From: Myxococcota bacterium
GTDB taxonomy: Bacteria > Myxococcota_A > Bradymonadia > UBA7976 > UBA1532
Assembly (NCBI GenBank): GCA_023150895.1
Contig: JAKLJY010000024.1
Span: 16,245 to 80,244 of the forward strand
DNA: 64,000 nt
Reading direction: 5' to 3'
Positions 1 through 8,453 of this stretch are shown one piece after another; positions within the stretch are counted from its first letter, which is position 1, and the number at the start of each line of letters is the position of its first letter. The translations under genes were made by a program, and so were the position numbers. The notes beneath the pieces were generated by a model that was given only the letters and a program-made list of their open reading frames with translations, was not told where the DNA came from and ran no database searches.

Positions 1-376
1 CCGGACAGTTCGGGGAGATGCCGGGCGGGGTGTCCTGGAAGCGGCCACGGGCGCTCGCCGTTCGCAGATCGGTGTTGATGACCGCGATGCGGTAGTCCGC
101 CGAGTCGCCGAGGTCGTCGAACAGGAAGCCGGACAAGAGGCCGAAGTTGGCCGCCAGGTTGGCCTGCTCCTCGCACATCGAGCCGGAGTTGTCGATGAGG
201 AAGAGGAAGTCGAGCTTGGTCTTCGCCGGAAGGCTGACGGCCGTGTTGTTCGCGGCCGAGACCACCTTGTCGAGGGGCTCGAGCGGATGATCGTTGCAGG
301 CCGCGGAGCCCAGCGCGGTGGCGCCCAGCGCAAGCGTGTGGAGGAACCGGGACTGGCGGGTGAGCGTCATGCGCAT
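1..376 (-). CDS. VWA-domain lipoprotein, N-terminal part (cut by window edge)
   Basis: The reading frame stays open to base 1, so only about 125 N-terminal residues are present. They hold a hydrophobic export signal followed by GSAAC, a plausible but imperfect lipobox, and then a strand leading into DNSGSM. That is the DxSxS part of a von Willebrand A metal-ion-dependent adhesion site. The segment after it (helix, then YRIAVINTD) also fits the VWA fold. Two in-frame ATGs (376 and 370) compete; AGGA lies 4 nt before the first and 10 nt before the second, so the start is open. The protein is probably a surface or periplasmic ligand-binding protein. The first half of the family is clear, but the function is unknown because the C-terminus is missing. 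It lies downstream of the TSP3-repeat gene on the same strand after about 190 bases without a recognisable feature. Confidence 0.72.
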   Translation of the reverse strand, partial: MRMTLTRQSRFLHTLALGATALGSAACNDHPLEPLDKVVSAANNTAVSLPAKTKLDFLFLIDNSGSMCEEQANLAANFGLLSGFLFDDLGDSADYRIAVINTDLRTASARGRFQDTPPGISPNCP

Positions 377-562
377 TTCATCCTACACCGGACGGGAATC
401 CGGCAAAGCCTAACCCGCGCCGCCGGGTGAGTCAACGGCGAGGGCACACCGTTGCGCCCGACCTCGGCGCGCCGTGCGCGCGAGGGGCCGGTGCTCCGAC
501 GGCCCGCGTCGAATCCCGGCCATCGGGCCGGGCTCGTCGACGGCATGGTCGGCCCCGGATGA

Positions 563-2953
563 TCACCTTCGTCGAGGCACCACGCCGGGTCCGGCGTACC
601 GGTCGCAGGCATCTCCCGGACCGTCGCCATCCTTGTCGCTCTGGCTCGGGTTGGGGGCCCGGGGGCAGTTGTCGCAGGCGTCCCCGTGCCGGTCCAGATC
701 CCCGTCCGTCTGCGTCGGGTTCCATTTCGCCGGGCAGTTGTCGCAGGCCGAGTCGACGCCATCCCGATCGCGGTCGTCGGTCGGGTTGCTGCGAACGGCG
801 ACGCAGGGGTCGCAACGGTCCCCCAGGCCGTCGCCGTCCAGATCGGCCTGGTCGGGGTTGACTTCCCCGGGGCAGTTGTCGCAGGCGTCGGCCACCTGGT
901 CGCGATCCGTGTCCCGCTGACCCGGGTCGAAGATGTCCGGGCAGCTGTCGCAGGCGTCTCCCACGCCGTCCCGGTCGCGGTCGGCCTGGTCGATGTTGTC
1001 GGTACCGGGGCAGTTGTCGGCCGCGCAGCCGTCCCCCAGCCCGGGCCCGATGCCATCCTCATCGTAGAAGACGAGGCTGTTGTCCGTAGGGTCCATCGAG
1101 GGGCGCGCGCCGGCGGGCAGCTTGTAGGGGGTGCGCCGCTCGCACCGGGGGGCCGGGTTGTTCTTGCCGTCGAAGAGGCAGAAACGCTGCGCCTGACCCT
1201 CGGGGTTGGTCCAGGTCACCGCGACCCAGGCCATCTCCACGGCCCACCTCGTTGGCGTGTAACAGACGAACCCGAACGGCTCGCACGCGTCGGGATTCAG
1301 GAGGAGGCCCCGTGCGCGCACCAGGCTCGTGAGGTGCACCTCGTCGACCGCCCCGCCCGGATCCGCGGGCAGGGAGAACCAGGTCGTTTCACCGCCGAGC
1401 CAGACCCGACACTCGATGTCCTCCTCGGCGGGCGCGTGCAGGATCTCCAGGACGAGGTTGCCGACGTCGCAGGCGTCTCCGAGCCCGTCGCCCTCGGCGT
1501 CGGATTGCTCGGGATCGGCAATGAAAGGACAGACGTCGACGTCGTTCGGGACACCGTCGCCGTCCTGATCGGGATCGCAGACGTCGCCTGCCCCGTCGGC
1601 GTCCGTGTCCTCTTGTGCCGGATCGTGATCGTCCGGACAGACGTCGACGGAGGCCACGATGCCGTCATGATCGGGCGCGTCGGCCAGATCCGGGTGCGGG
1701 TCACAGGCATCCCCCACCCCGTCCGCGTCCCGATCTTCCTGAAGGGGGTTGAACGACCCGACGCAGTTGTCGACCTCCGCGCAGACGTCGTCGCCGTCGG
1801 CGGCGGGCCATTCGAGGCTGCGGGGTCCCGGTGGTCCCTCGCAGAAGTCGCACGCGTCGCCGACGCCGTCGCCGTCCGTATCGGCCTGGTCCGGGTTGGC
1901 GTCCGCCGGGCAGTTGTCGACCTGACAGATGCCGTCCCCGTCGCCGTCGTACTCGAATGTGTCCGCCGGGCAGGCATCACACGCGTCTCCCGTGCCGTCC
2001 CGATCGCCATCGGCCTGGTCGGCGTTCGGGACGAAAGGGCAGTTGTCGGTGCCCTGGGGAACGCCATCGTCGTCCCCATCCGGCTCGGTCGGGGCTTCCG
2101 CCGTCCGATGGGCGAACGGATCCGGATCGCACGCGTCGCCGAGGCCGTCGCGGTCCGAGTCCAGGTCCCGCGGATCGAAATGGCCGGGGCAGGAATCGCA
2201 GGCGTCCGGGATCGTGTCGACGTCCCGGTCTCGCCGCTGGATCCGTGGATCGCAGTCCGTCACGGAGACGCTCATCGGGTTTCGCCCGAGGATGGCGAGG
2301 GGCACCGCCGCCCGGTGTCCGATGAGGCCGCCGGCGGTTGCCAAAAACGCGCCGCCCAACGCCGACTGCGCGTCCAGAAACGGGCCGGGTGTCGCAGGCA
2401 AGAGCCCGAAGAGGAGGTCGCCCGTGCGCTCATCGAAGCGGATGTATCCATTCGACGCGTCCGGACCCTCGCCGTCCCCCATCCAGATGAAGGCCACGCT
2501 CAGGGTGCGGGCGCCCACCGGTCCCCGCGTGCGGAGCTCGACGAATCGGGCCGCCCGGCGACGGTGCGCGGTGACGGCGACGGCGACCTGGGTCCGATCG
2601 ACCGCCCAGAGCGTGTCGCTGGGGGTGGAGGCCAAAAACGGCATCGGCTCCGTCGAGAGGTATCCGAGCGCGTTGACGTGAAGGAGCGCCACGGGGCCGT
2701 CCCCGAGGTCGACCGGAAACGGAAGCGGGAGCGGGCCCAGGTCCTGCGTGCCGTCCGGGACCTCGATGATGGTGTCCGCCGGCCCTTGCAGCGGAGAGTA
2801 GGGCTGCCAGAAGAGGCGTTGGGACGTCTCGCCCCAGGTCCACATGCCGTCGTCCGGCTCGGGCCAGGTGTTCGGCGGTGTGGCGCCGCTCGTGCCCGCC
2901 AACGCCGTCATGATCGAAATCGCCGCCAGCGCGCGCCCGCTTCTGTAGTTCAT
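563..2953 (-). CDS. Secreted thrombospondin type 3 repeat calcium-binding protein
   Basis: This 796-aa protein has an N-terminal signal peptide (hydrophobic run ending near TSGA, residues 1-25). A roughly 200-residue beta-rich domain of no recognised family follows. Then come about 11 thrombospondin type 3 repeats of the DxDxDGxGDACD type (residues about 240-485), an unrelated insert of about 150 residues with four Cys, and six more TSP3 repeats to the C-terminus. TSP3 repeats bind Ca2+ through their Asp residues; in Gram-negative bacteria they usually sit in exported or OmpA-like proteins. No OmpA domain, sorting signal or transmembrane anchor follows the last repeat; the tail is short and Arg-rich. 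GTG at 2956 is an alternative start adjoining ATG 2953. Function is not known; adhesion or matrix binding is an inference from the repeats. Confidence 0.85.
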   Translation of the reverse strand: MNYRSGRALAAISIMTALAGTSGATPPNTWPEPDDGMWTWGETSQRLFWQPYSPLQGPADTIIEVPDGTQDLGPLPLPFPVDLGDGPVALLHVNALGYLSTEPMPFLASTPSDTLWAVDRTQVAVAVTAHRRRAARFVELRTRGPVGARTLSVAFIWMGDGEGPDASNGYIRFDERTGDLLFGLLPATPGPFLDAQSALGGAFLATAGGLIGHRAAVPLAILGRNPMSVSVTDCDPRIQRRDRDVDTIPDACDSCPGHFDPRDLDSDRDGLGDACDPDPFAHRTAEAPTEPDGDDDGVPQGTDNCPFVPNADQADGDRDGTGDACDACPADTFEYDGDGDGICQVDNCPADANPDQADTDGDGVGDACDFCEGPPGPRSLEWPAADGDDVCAEVDNCVGSFNPLQEDRDADGVGDACDPHPDLADAPDHDGIVASVDVCPDDHDPAQEDTDADGAGDVCDPDQDGDGVPNDVDVCPFIADPEQSDAEGDGLGDACDVGNLVLEILHAPAEEDIECRVWLGGETTWFSLPADPGGAVDEVHLTSLVRARGLLLNPDACEPFGFVCYTPTRWAVEMAWVAVTWTNPEGQAQRFCLFDGKNNPAPRCERRTPYKLPAGARPSMDPTDNSLVFYDEDGIGPGLGDGCAADNCPGTDNIDQADRDRDGVGDACDSCPDIFDPGQRDTDRDQVADACDNCPGEVNPDQADLDGDGLGDRCDPCVAVRSNPTDDRDRDGVDSACDNCPAKWNPTQTDGDLDRHGDACDNCPRAPNPSQSDKDGDGPGDACDRYAGPGVVPRRR

Positions 2954-3086
2954 CACCGGTTGGCCCTACCCGTGGTCGTCGAGGTCGACCGATCGACCCG
3001 TCTTGGGCAGACGGACGGCCCGGGCCGTGCCTCAACCGGGGGGGCGGCGGGGACTCACCATGGGGCACACCGCGGGCCCGAGGCCT

Positions 3087-4139
3087 TCACGGGGGCCCGT
3101 TACCCGTTTCCGGGCTGCCGGCGCCCTCCGGATCGTCCGCGACCGTCACGGCGCCGCTGAGGCGGGCGTGGGGCAGGATCAGGTACGGCAACCCGACGAC
3201 GACCTGCACGACCAGTTGCACGACGTGGAGCATGATCGTGTAGAGCGTGATGTTGCCCTGGCTCTCGGGGCTGAGGAGCAGAAGGGAGAAGCCGGCGGCA
3301 AGGGCCAGTTCGAAGGTGCCCGTCATGCCCGGCCCCCCCGGAATCATGATGCCGACGACCAGGATGGCCAGCAGCGCGAACCCGCCCGGATAGCTCAGGT
3401 CGCGAATGTTGACCGCGTCACCCATGATCTTCATGCCGACGCCCTGGATGGCCCAATAGACGATGGTCAGCACGACGAACCAGAGAATGCGGCGCTTGTC
3501 CGGCAGAATCTTGAGGCCGTCGAGGAACGCATCGAGGACCCGGACCACGCGCCGTGTGGTGCCCTCGTGGAGGCGATTGCCAATCGACCGGATCAGTTCG
3601 ACCGTGGCCTGCCGCCGGACGTAACCGCCGATCAGGACGAGCAGCGCCCCCAGGAAGACTGCGCCCGCGACGTAGCCGCTGAGCTTGACGGCGTCGACCT
3701 TGGGGTTGCCGTTCGGTGGCAGAAACGAGATGAACAGGAAGAAGAGTGCAACGAAGAGGACACCGTCGATGACGCGCTCGACGACGACCGTCGCCAGCGC
3801 TCCGGTCCCGGAGACGCCGCCCTTCCCGCGGACCAGATAGGGCCGAACGAGTTCACCGAGCCGCAACGGGAAGACCGTGATGCACAGGTATCCGATCGCA
3901 CCCGCAGAGACGATGTCCCGCCAATGAATCGGCCCGAGCGCCCGGACGAGGACGCCCCACCGGACGATGCGCACGACGTGCGAGATGGCGAACAGCAGGC
4001 CGTAGGTCCACAGGAGGGACACGTCGACCTTCTCCAGACGGACGAAGAAGTCGCTCCAGTCCTCGCCCCGGAAGGCCAGCCAGAGCAGCACGGCCCCGAG
4101 GACCGTCGAGAAGACCCATTTGAAGAGGAAGTTGCGCAA
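3087..4139 (-). CDS. Flippase-like integral membrane protein (UPF0104/AglD, LPG-synthase TM family)
   Basis: A 350-aa polytopic membrane protein with about eight hydrophobic segments. It has the hallmarks of the COG0392 / lysylphosphatidylglycerol synthase TM family: an N-terminal membrane helix followed by a W-rich amphipathic stretch, RIVRWGVLVRAL, and the FPLRLGELVRPYL region with conserved Arg and Glu. A GGPGMTG loop lies in the C-terminal half. Family members are thought to move or modify lipid-linked substrates in the inner membrane; the substrate here is unknown. The start is TTG 4139, 17 nt after the stop of the PHP phosphatase gene, so the two are probably one transcript. No ATG or GTG gives a better N-terminus. 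The pairing with a CpsB-type phosphatase hints at an envelope or polysaccharide role, which is inference. Confidence 0.78.
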   Translation of the reverse strand: MRNFLFKWVFSTVLGAVLLWLAFRGEDWSDFFVRLEKVDVSLLWTYGLLFAISHVVRIVRWGVLVRALGPIHWRDIVSAGAIGYLCITVFPLRLGELVRPYLVRGKGGVSGTGALATVVVERVIDGVLFVALFFLFISFLPPNGNPKVDAVKLSGYVAGAVFLGALLVLIGGYVRRQATVELIRSIGNRLHEGTTRRVVRVLDAFLDGLKILPDKRRILWFVVLTIVYWAIQGVGMKIMGDAVNIRDLSYPGGFALLAILVVGIMIPGGPGMTGTFELALAAGFSLLLLSPESQGNITLYTIMLHVVQLVVQVVVGLPYLILPHARLSGAVTVADDPEGAGSPETGNGPP

Positions 4140-4156
4140 GGGGGCGTCCGGGCGGC

Positions 4157-4897
4157 TCAGGCCGCCGCGATCAGTCGGTTCGGGGTGGCGCTGAGCAACT
4201 GCTGGAGTCGCCGCGGTGGCAGGCGAGACTCGAGCTCGGCGAGAACGGGGCGCACGATCTTCGGAAGCTCGCGCGGGCTGTGGCAGTCGGTGGCGACCAG
4301 ATCGGCGTGACCGCCCTCCAGCAGGGCCCAGGCGGTCTTCTTGATGGTCCGGCCGAACGTCCCGGCGAGCGAGCGGAAGCTGACCTGGATGAGCGCCCGG
4401 CCGGTCGTGAGGGCGAGGAGACGATCGAGATCGTCGTGGAAGGGCTGGCAGCGTTCGGGATGCGCGACGATCGGGTAGTAGCCGGCCGCCCCGACCTCGA
4501 AGAGGACGTTGGGCATGGCCGCCGGCATGAAGGTCTCCGGCAACTCGAGCAGGACGTAGCGAGAGCCGTCGATCGTCATCAGCCGCCGCGCGGCGAGCTC
4601 GTCGTGGAAACGTGCCCCATACGCGTACTCCGCGCCCCGGCCGACGTCGATGGTGAGGCCGGCCTCGCGGGCGCGGGCCTCGAGCGCTGCCCGGGCCGCC
4701 TCGATGCGCTCGGGGCCATACGTGTACCGGGCATCGTCCGCATGGGGGGTGGCGACGACCCGGGAAAACCCGGCGTCCTGGAGACCGCGGAGCATTTCGA
4801 GGGCCGCGTCGTCGTCGCGCGCGCCGTCGTCGAGCCCCGGGAGAACGTGCAGGTGCAAGTCGATCCGGCCACCGGCAGTGGAGACGATCGAGTTCAC
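4157..4897 (-). CDS. PHP-fold tyrosine-protein phosphatase, CpsB/CapC/YwqE family
   Basis: A 246-aa PHP-superfamily protein. The metal-binding motifs are visible in order: DLHLHVLPGLDDG (residues about 13-25), TPHADD, a conserved E in the LLELPE segment, HPERC and the C-terminal TDCHS. This is the layout of CpsB/YwqE manganese-dependent phosphatases, which dephosphorylate bacterial tyrosine kinases controlling polysaccharide export. No tyrosine kinase or polysaccharide locus is in the window, so the partner is unknown. The start is GTG 4897; the nearby ATG at 4914 is out of frame. It is the first gene of a minus-strand group that continues into the flippase-like gene. The divergent response regulator promoter lies about 90 nt upstream. 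Confidence 0.8.
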   Translation of the reverse strand: MNSIVSTAGGRIDLHLHVLPGLDDGARDDDAALEMLRGLQDAGFSRVVATPHADDARYTYGPERIEAARAALEARAREAGLTIDVGRGAEYAYGARFHDELAARRLMTIDGSRYVLLELPETFMPAAMPNVLFEVGAAGYYPIVAHPERCQPFHDDLDRLLALTTGRALIQVSFRSLAGTFGRTIKKTAWALLEGGHADLVATDCHSPRELPKIVRPVLAELESRLPPRRLQQLLSATPNRLIAAA

Positions 4898-4983
4898 CGG
4901 GGACTGCTTTTCATGGGGCGGGACGGCCTTTCATGCGGGTCCGGGGGCATCGGGAACCACACGGGGGCAAAAGCGGGCAAAGG

Positions 4984-5011
4984 TTGACTTGCGATCGGCG
5001 CGCAACATAAT
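4984..5011 (+). promoter_or_regulatory. Sigma-70-type promoter overlapping the start of the response regulator
   Basis: TTGACT (4984-4989) and CATAAT (5006-5011) are separated by 16 bases. This is one of the best -35/-10 matches in the window. Transcription would start near 5018, at the ATG of 5019, so the mRNA may have almost no leader. Confidence 0.55.
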
Positions 5012-5018
5012 GCCTCGT

Positions 5019-5390
5019 ATGTCCGGCGAAAAGCGCAAGGTCATGATTCTGGATGATAACATCATCAGTCTCATGATCGCCGAAGAGCTCCTGGTGGCCC
5101 ACGGCTACGAAGTCGTGAAGATGTCCGCACCCCACGGGTGCGTGGCCAAGCTCGACTACGAAATGCCCGACGTCCTGCTCGTGGACATCGCCATGCCGCG
5201 CCTCGCGGCCGACGACCTCCTCGACACCATCCGGACCGCGCCCGAACACGAGGACCTCATCATCGTCCTCTACTCGGACATGGAGGCGGAGCGGCTCGAG
5301 AAGATCTGCCACGCCAAGGACATCAACGGGTACTTCTGCAAGTCGATGGACATCACCAAGCTCCCCGAATTCGTCGACCGTTTCTTCTGA
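5019..5390 (+). CDS. Single-domain CheY-like response regulator
   Basis: A 123-aa receiver domain with no output domain. It shows the acidic pair in MILDDN near the N-terminus, the phospho-acceptor Asp in LLVDIAMP (Asp56 from this start), the switch Ser in VLYSD and the conserved Lys in YFCKSMD. Single-domain regulators act by protein contact, for example as phosphorelay intermediates or motor or kinase regulators. No kinase is adjacent; the nearest histidine kinase is at 28842. ATG 5010 is also in frame, but it lies inside the predicted -10 box, so ATG 5019 was chosen; neither has a Shine-Dalgarno sequence. The DD, D, S and K residues all look functional. Confidence 0.85.
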   Translation: MSGEKRKVMILDDNIISLMIAEELLVAHGYEVVKMSAPHGCVAKLDYEMPDVLLVDIAMPRLAADDLLDTIRTAPEHEDLIIVLYSDMEAERLEKICHAKDINGYFCKSMDITKLPEFVDRFF

Positions 5391-5392
5391 GC

Positions 5393-5422
5393 TTGACACC
5401 GGGGTCCCGTCGACCGTAAAAG
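5393..5422 (+). promoter_or_regulatory. Probable promoter of tRNA-Cys
   Basis: Perfect TTGACA at 5393-5398 and TAAAAG at 5417-5422 (4 of 6 match), spacer 18. It lies 3 nt after the response regulator stop and about 30 nt before the tRNA, so the tRNA can be transcribed on its own. Confidence 0.5.
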
Positions 5423-5450
5423 GCCCGCGGTCGTCGTTCACGACCCCCAT

Positions 5451-5522
5451 GGCGGCGTAGCCAAGCGGTAAGGCAGAGGTCTGCAAAACCTCCACTCACC
5501 GGTTCAAATCCGGTCGCCGCCT
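5451..5522 (+). tRNA. tRNA-Cys (anticodon GCA)
   Basis: A full cloverleaf can be drawn. The acceptor stem GGCGGCG pairs with CGCCGCC, the D arm is GCC/GGC, and the anticodon stem GAGGT/ACCTC closes loop CTGCAAA with anticodon GCA. The T stem ACCGG/CCGGT closes TTCAAAT. The discriminator base is T, usual for Cys tRNAs. The 3' CCA is not encoded (CCC follows), so it must be added after transcription. The gene is flanked by its own promoter-like element and a strong terminator. Confidence 0.97.
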
Positions 5523-5530
5523 CCCGAAGA

Positions 5531-5560
5531 CCCGCCCCGGCATACCCGGGGCGGGTTTTT
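5531..5560 (+). terminator. Rho-independent terminator of tRNA-Cys
   Basis: Perfect 10-bp GC stem, CCCGCCCCGG (5531-5540) with CCGGGGCGGG (5546-5555), loop CATAC, followed by five T. It acts in the plus direction. The cmk stop codon on the other strand overlaps the last T, so the two convergent units meet here. Confidence 0.92.
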
Positions 5561-6216
5561 CATTTTCGGCCGCGGGCTGCCTCGACGAGGGCGACGCACG
5601 CGGCGACGGCCCCCGGCAGATCGAGGGTCGTCGCGTCGACGACGACGGCATCGTCCGCCTGCCTGAGCGGGGCGATGGCGCGGTTCATGTCCTGGTGGTC
5701 CCGCGCTTCGATCTCGGCAAGCACGGTCTCGAACGACGCGTGATGGCCGGCGGCAAGCAGCTCGCGGTGGCGACGCTCGGCCCGGGCGGCGGCGCTCGCC
5801 GTCAGGTAGATCTTCACGTCCGCGTCCGGGAAGACGACCGTCCCGATGTCGCGTCCGTCCATGATGGTGTCCGTCGAGCGACCGAGGCGTCGCTGAAGCT
5901 CCATCAGGCCCGCCCGTACCGGCGGTTGAGCAGCGAAGTCGCTGGCGGCCCGGCTGATCTCGGGCGCCCGGATTTCGGACGAGACGTCCTCGCCGTCGAG
6001 GAGCAGCGCGTCCCCGTCGAAGCGAAGACCCAGCGCTCGGACGAACGGCTCGAGCATTGCAGCCGCAGCGGGCGTGTAACCGGCGCGTCGCGCCGCGAGG
6101 GCGACGCCACGATAGAGGGCGCCGGTGTCGATCCGGGTGAACCCGAGGCGGGCTGCGAGGTGGCGGCTGACGGTGCTCTTGCCCGCGCCGGCGGGCCCGT
6201 CGATGGCGACAATCAT
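5560..6216 (-). CDS. cmk: Cytidylate kinase
   Basis: 218 aa, the usual length for bacterial CMP kinase. It transfers phosphate from ATP to CMP and dCMP in the cytosol for nucleic acid and lipid synthesis. The P-loop GPAGAGKST is at residues 7-15, followed by the ARRLGF-like LAARLGF and DTGALYR motifs typical of Cmk. GRDIGTVVFPDA and the Arg-rich lid region (RAERRHRE) follow. It lies 12 nt downstream of aroA; the aroA-cmk pair is common in many bacteria and supports both calls. It is the last gene of the mutL-miaA-aroA-cmk chain. Confidence 0.95.
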   Translation of the reverse strand: MIVAIDGPAGAGKSTVSRHLAARLGFTRIDTGALYRGVALAARRAGYTPAAAAMLEPFVRALGLRFDGDALLLDGEDVSSEIRAPEISRAASDFAAQPPVRAGLMELQRRLGRSTDTIMDGRDIGTVVFPDADVKIYLTASAAARAERRHRELLAAGHHASFETVLAEIEARDHQDMNRAIAPLRQADDAVVVDATTLDLPGAVAACVALVEAARGRK

Positions 6217-6228
6217 GGGGGGATCTTT

Positions 6229-7539
6229 CTACGGGTCACGGAGCCGCGCGGACGGTGTGCGAAGGTCCGCGAGCGCCCGCACGAAACCGGGGTACGAGAC
6301 GTCGATGGCCTCCGGTGCATCGAGAACGACCGGGGCCGGTGCGGCGGCGTCGAGGAGCGCGGCACAGAGGGCGACGCGGTGGTCGCCGTGGGTGCGGGCG
6401 ATGAAGCCGCCCATGGGCCGGTGGCCGCCCGCGAGCGTCCAACCGTCGGCATGCACCTCGACGTGCGCACCGTCGGCACGCAGAAGCGCCGCCATGGCCG
6501 CGATGCGATCGCTCTCCTTCACCGCGAGCTCGCCCGCGCCGCGGATCTCGCTCGACCCGTCCGCCGTCGTGGCGAGGAGGGCCAGGAGCGGAAGTTCGTC
6601 GATGCAGTCGGGCACCTCGTCCGGTGTGACGGTCGTGCCCCGCAGGGGTCCGTAACGGACCGTCAGCGTCCCGGTCGGCTCCCCATCGATCATCTTCGGG
6701 TCCTCCACCCCGATCTCGGCGCCCATGCGCTCGAGCACGCGGAGGAAGCCGGTGCGTCCCGGATTCAGGCAGACCCCCGGCAGCGTCAGTTCGCTGCCCG
6801 GCGTAAGCAGGGCCGCCGCGCACCAGAACGCGGCGCTGGACGGATCACCCGGGATGCTCCAGCGGTGGGGCGGTACCCGGTCGACCGGGGTCAGCGTCCA
6901 GGCGTCCCCCACACGCACGAGCGGAAGGCCAAGCGCGACGAACATCCGCTCGGTGTGGTCCCGCGTCGCGATCGGCTCGACGTAGGTGGTCTCGCTGCGC
7001 GCGCCGAGTCCGGCGAGCAGGACCGCGCTCTTGACCTGCGCGCTGGCCACCGCGCCGACGACCCGACCGCCCGTGAGCGTGACGCCCCGCAGACCGACAG
7101 GGGGGCGCCCACCCGGGGCCGTCACGACGTCGGCGCCGAGTCGACGAAGGGGGGCAGCGACTCGCTCCATCGGTCGCCGGACGAGCGAGGCGTCCCCAGT
7201 GAGCGTGAACGACTCGCCCGGGATGCCGGCCAACAAGCCCATCAGCAAGCGCAGGGTCGTCCCGCTGTTGCCGCAGTCGAGGGGGTCTCCCGGGCCACGA
7301 AGGCCGCGAAGGCCCCTGCCCTCCACGCGGACGACGTTCGCTCCGCCGCTTTCGAACGTGGCGCCCGCGGCGCTCAGGCAGTGCCGCGTGCTCTGGTTGT
7401 CGCCGCCGCCGGACAGGCCGATGATCTCGCTCGCTCCCGTGCCGATGGCCGCCAGCATGCAGGCCCGGTGGCCGATGGACTTGTCGCCCGGGACGGTCAC
7501 CTGCCCGCGCAGCGGTCTCATGCGCGTGGTCATGGTCAT
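6229..7539 (-). CDS. aroA: 3-phosphoshikimate 1-carboxyvinyltransferase (EPSP synthase)
   Basis: 436 aa. It makes EPSP from shikimate-3-phosphate and PEP in the aromatic amino acid pathway. Visible motifs are PGDKSIGHR near the N-terminus, DCGNSGTTLR (PEP-binding loop, Gly present), DASLVRRPM, SAQVKSA, RDHTER and KESDR. SAQxK, RxHxE and GDKS are signatures of class II EPSP synthases rather than the E. coli-like class I. The start is ATG 7539, which shares ATGA with the miaA stop, so the two are translationally coupled; GGGGGT lies about 6 nt upstream. ATGs at 7533 and 7521 are alternatives. Confidence 0.95.
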   Translation of the reverse strand: MTMTTRMRPLRGQVTVPGDKSIGHRACMLAAIGTGASEIIGLSGGGDNQSTRHCLSAAGATFESGGANVVRVEGRGLRGLRGPGDPLDCGNSGTTLRLLMGLLAGIPGESFTLTGDASLVRRPMERVAAPLRRLGADVVTAPGGRPPVGLRGVTLTGGRVVGAVASAQVKSAVLLAGLGARSETTYVEPIATRDHTERMFVALGLPLVRVGDAWTLTPVDRVPPHRWSIPGDPSSAAFWCAAALLTPGSELTLPGVCLNPGRTGFLRVLERMGAEIGVEDPKMIDGEPTGTLTVRYGPLRGTTVTPDEVPDCIDELPLLALLATTADGSSEIRGAGELAVKESDRIAAMAALLRADGAHVEVHADGWTLAGGHRPMGGFIARTHGDHRVALCAALLDAAAPAPVVLDAPEAIDVSYPGFVRALADLRTPSARLRDP

Positions 7540-8453
7540 GGCGACCCCCAGATGGCCCCGAGCGCCTCGTCGAGGCTGTCCGCGGCGAACGGCGGCCCGA
7601 GCCAGGTGACGTCGGGCTGCGCCCGGAACCAGGTCTCCTGACGCTTGGCGTATTGCCGGGTCGCGTCGATCGTCTGCGTCACGGCCGCCTCCAGCGAGAG
7701 CTCTCCGTGGAGGGCCGCCGCCGCCTGCCGGTAGCCGATGGCTTGAAGGCTGCGGAGCGTGCGCGGGAATCCTGCGGCTTCGAGGGCGCGCACCTCGTTC
7801 AACAATCCGCGCGCGAACATGGCATGGGTTCGCTCGGCGATCCGGACCCGGAGCTCGCTGCGCGGCACGGCGAGTCCGAAGAACCGGACGTCGTGACGCG
7901 GTGCGGCGCCCTCGTGCGCGCGCTGCCAATCCGTGAGCGGGCGGCCCGTGGTCTCGAAGACGCCCAGGGCGCGCTCGAGGCGCTGTCCGTCGGCGGGGTG
8001 GATGCGGGCGGCCGCCGCCGGATCGACCCGAGCCAGCTCGGCATGCAGCCGCCCGTGTTCACCGGCCCCGAGGCGAGCGCTCAGGCGGGCATGCACCGCG
8101 GGATCGACCGGTGGGGCTTCGCACAGTCCCTTGACGAGCGCCCTCAGGTAGAGGCCGGTCCCGCCGCACAAAATCACCCGTCGGCCACGGCCTTGCACGC
8201 CGGCGATGGCCGCATCCGCGAGGCGGACGTAGCACCCCGCGTCGAAGAGTTCGTCCGGTGCGACGACATCGACGAGGTGATGGACGACGTCGCCGAGCTC
8301 AAAGGCGGTCGCCTTGCCCGTCCCGATGTCGAGTCCTCGATAGACCTGACTCGCGTCCGCCCCGATGATCTCCGCTCCCCATCGGCGCGCGAGCGCGATG
8401 GCGAGGGCCGTCTTCCCGGTGGCCGTGGGTCCGACGAGGGCGACGATCGTCAC
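7536..8453 (-). CDS. miaA: tRNA dimethylallyltransferase
   Basis: 305 aa, normal for MiaA, which adds a dimethylallyl group to A37 of tRNAs reading UNN codons. It has the P-loop GPTATGKT (residues 8-15), the DASQVYRGLDIGTGK substrate motif, HHLVD, GGTGLYLRAL and the C-terminal AIGYRQ and TRQYAKRQETWFR segments. The start is GTG 8453, overlapping the mutL stop as GTGA. The mutL-miaA order is a known conserved pairing. Its own stop overlaps the aroA start. Confidence 0.95.
   Translation of the reverse strand: MTIVALVGPTATGKTALAIALARRWGAEIIGADASQVYRGLDIGTGKATAFELGDVVHHLVDVVAPDELFDAGCYVRLADAAIAGVQGRGRRVILCGGTGLYLRALVKGLCEAPPVDPAVHARLSARLGAGEHGRLHAELARVDPAAAARIHPADGQRLERALGVFETTGRPLTDWQRAHEGAAPRHDVRFFGLAVPRSELRVRIAERTHAMFARGLLNEVRALEAAGFPRTLRSLQAIGYRQAAAALHGELSLEAAVTQTIDATRQYAKRQETWFRAQPDVTWLGPPFAADSLDEALGAIWGSP

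Noticed and set aside
686..3160. 824-codon open frame on the plus strand across the TSP3 gene
   Set aside because: It runs antisense to the clear signal peptide and TSP3 repeats; its translation is low-complexity Val/Arg-rich, typical of GC-rich antisense frames.
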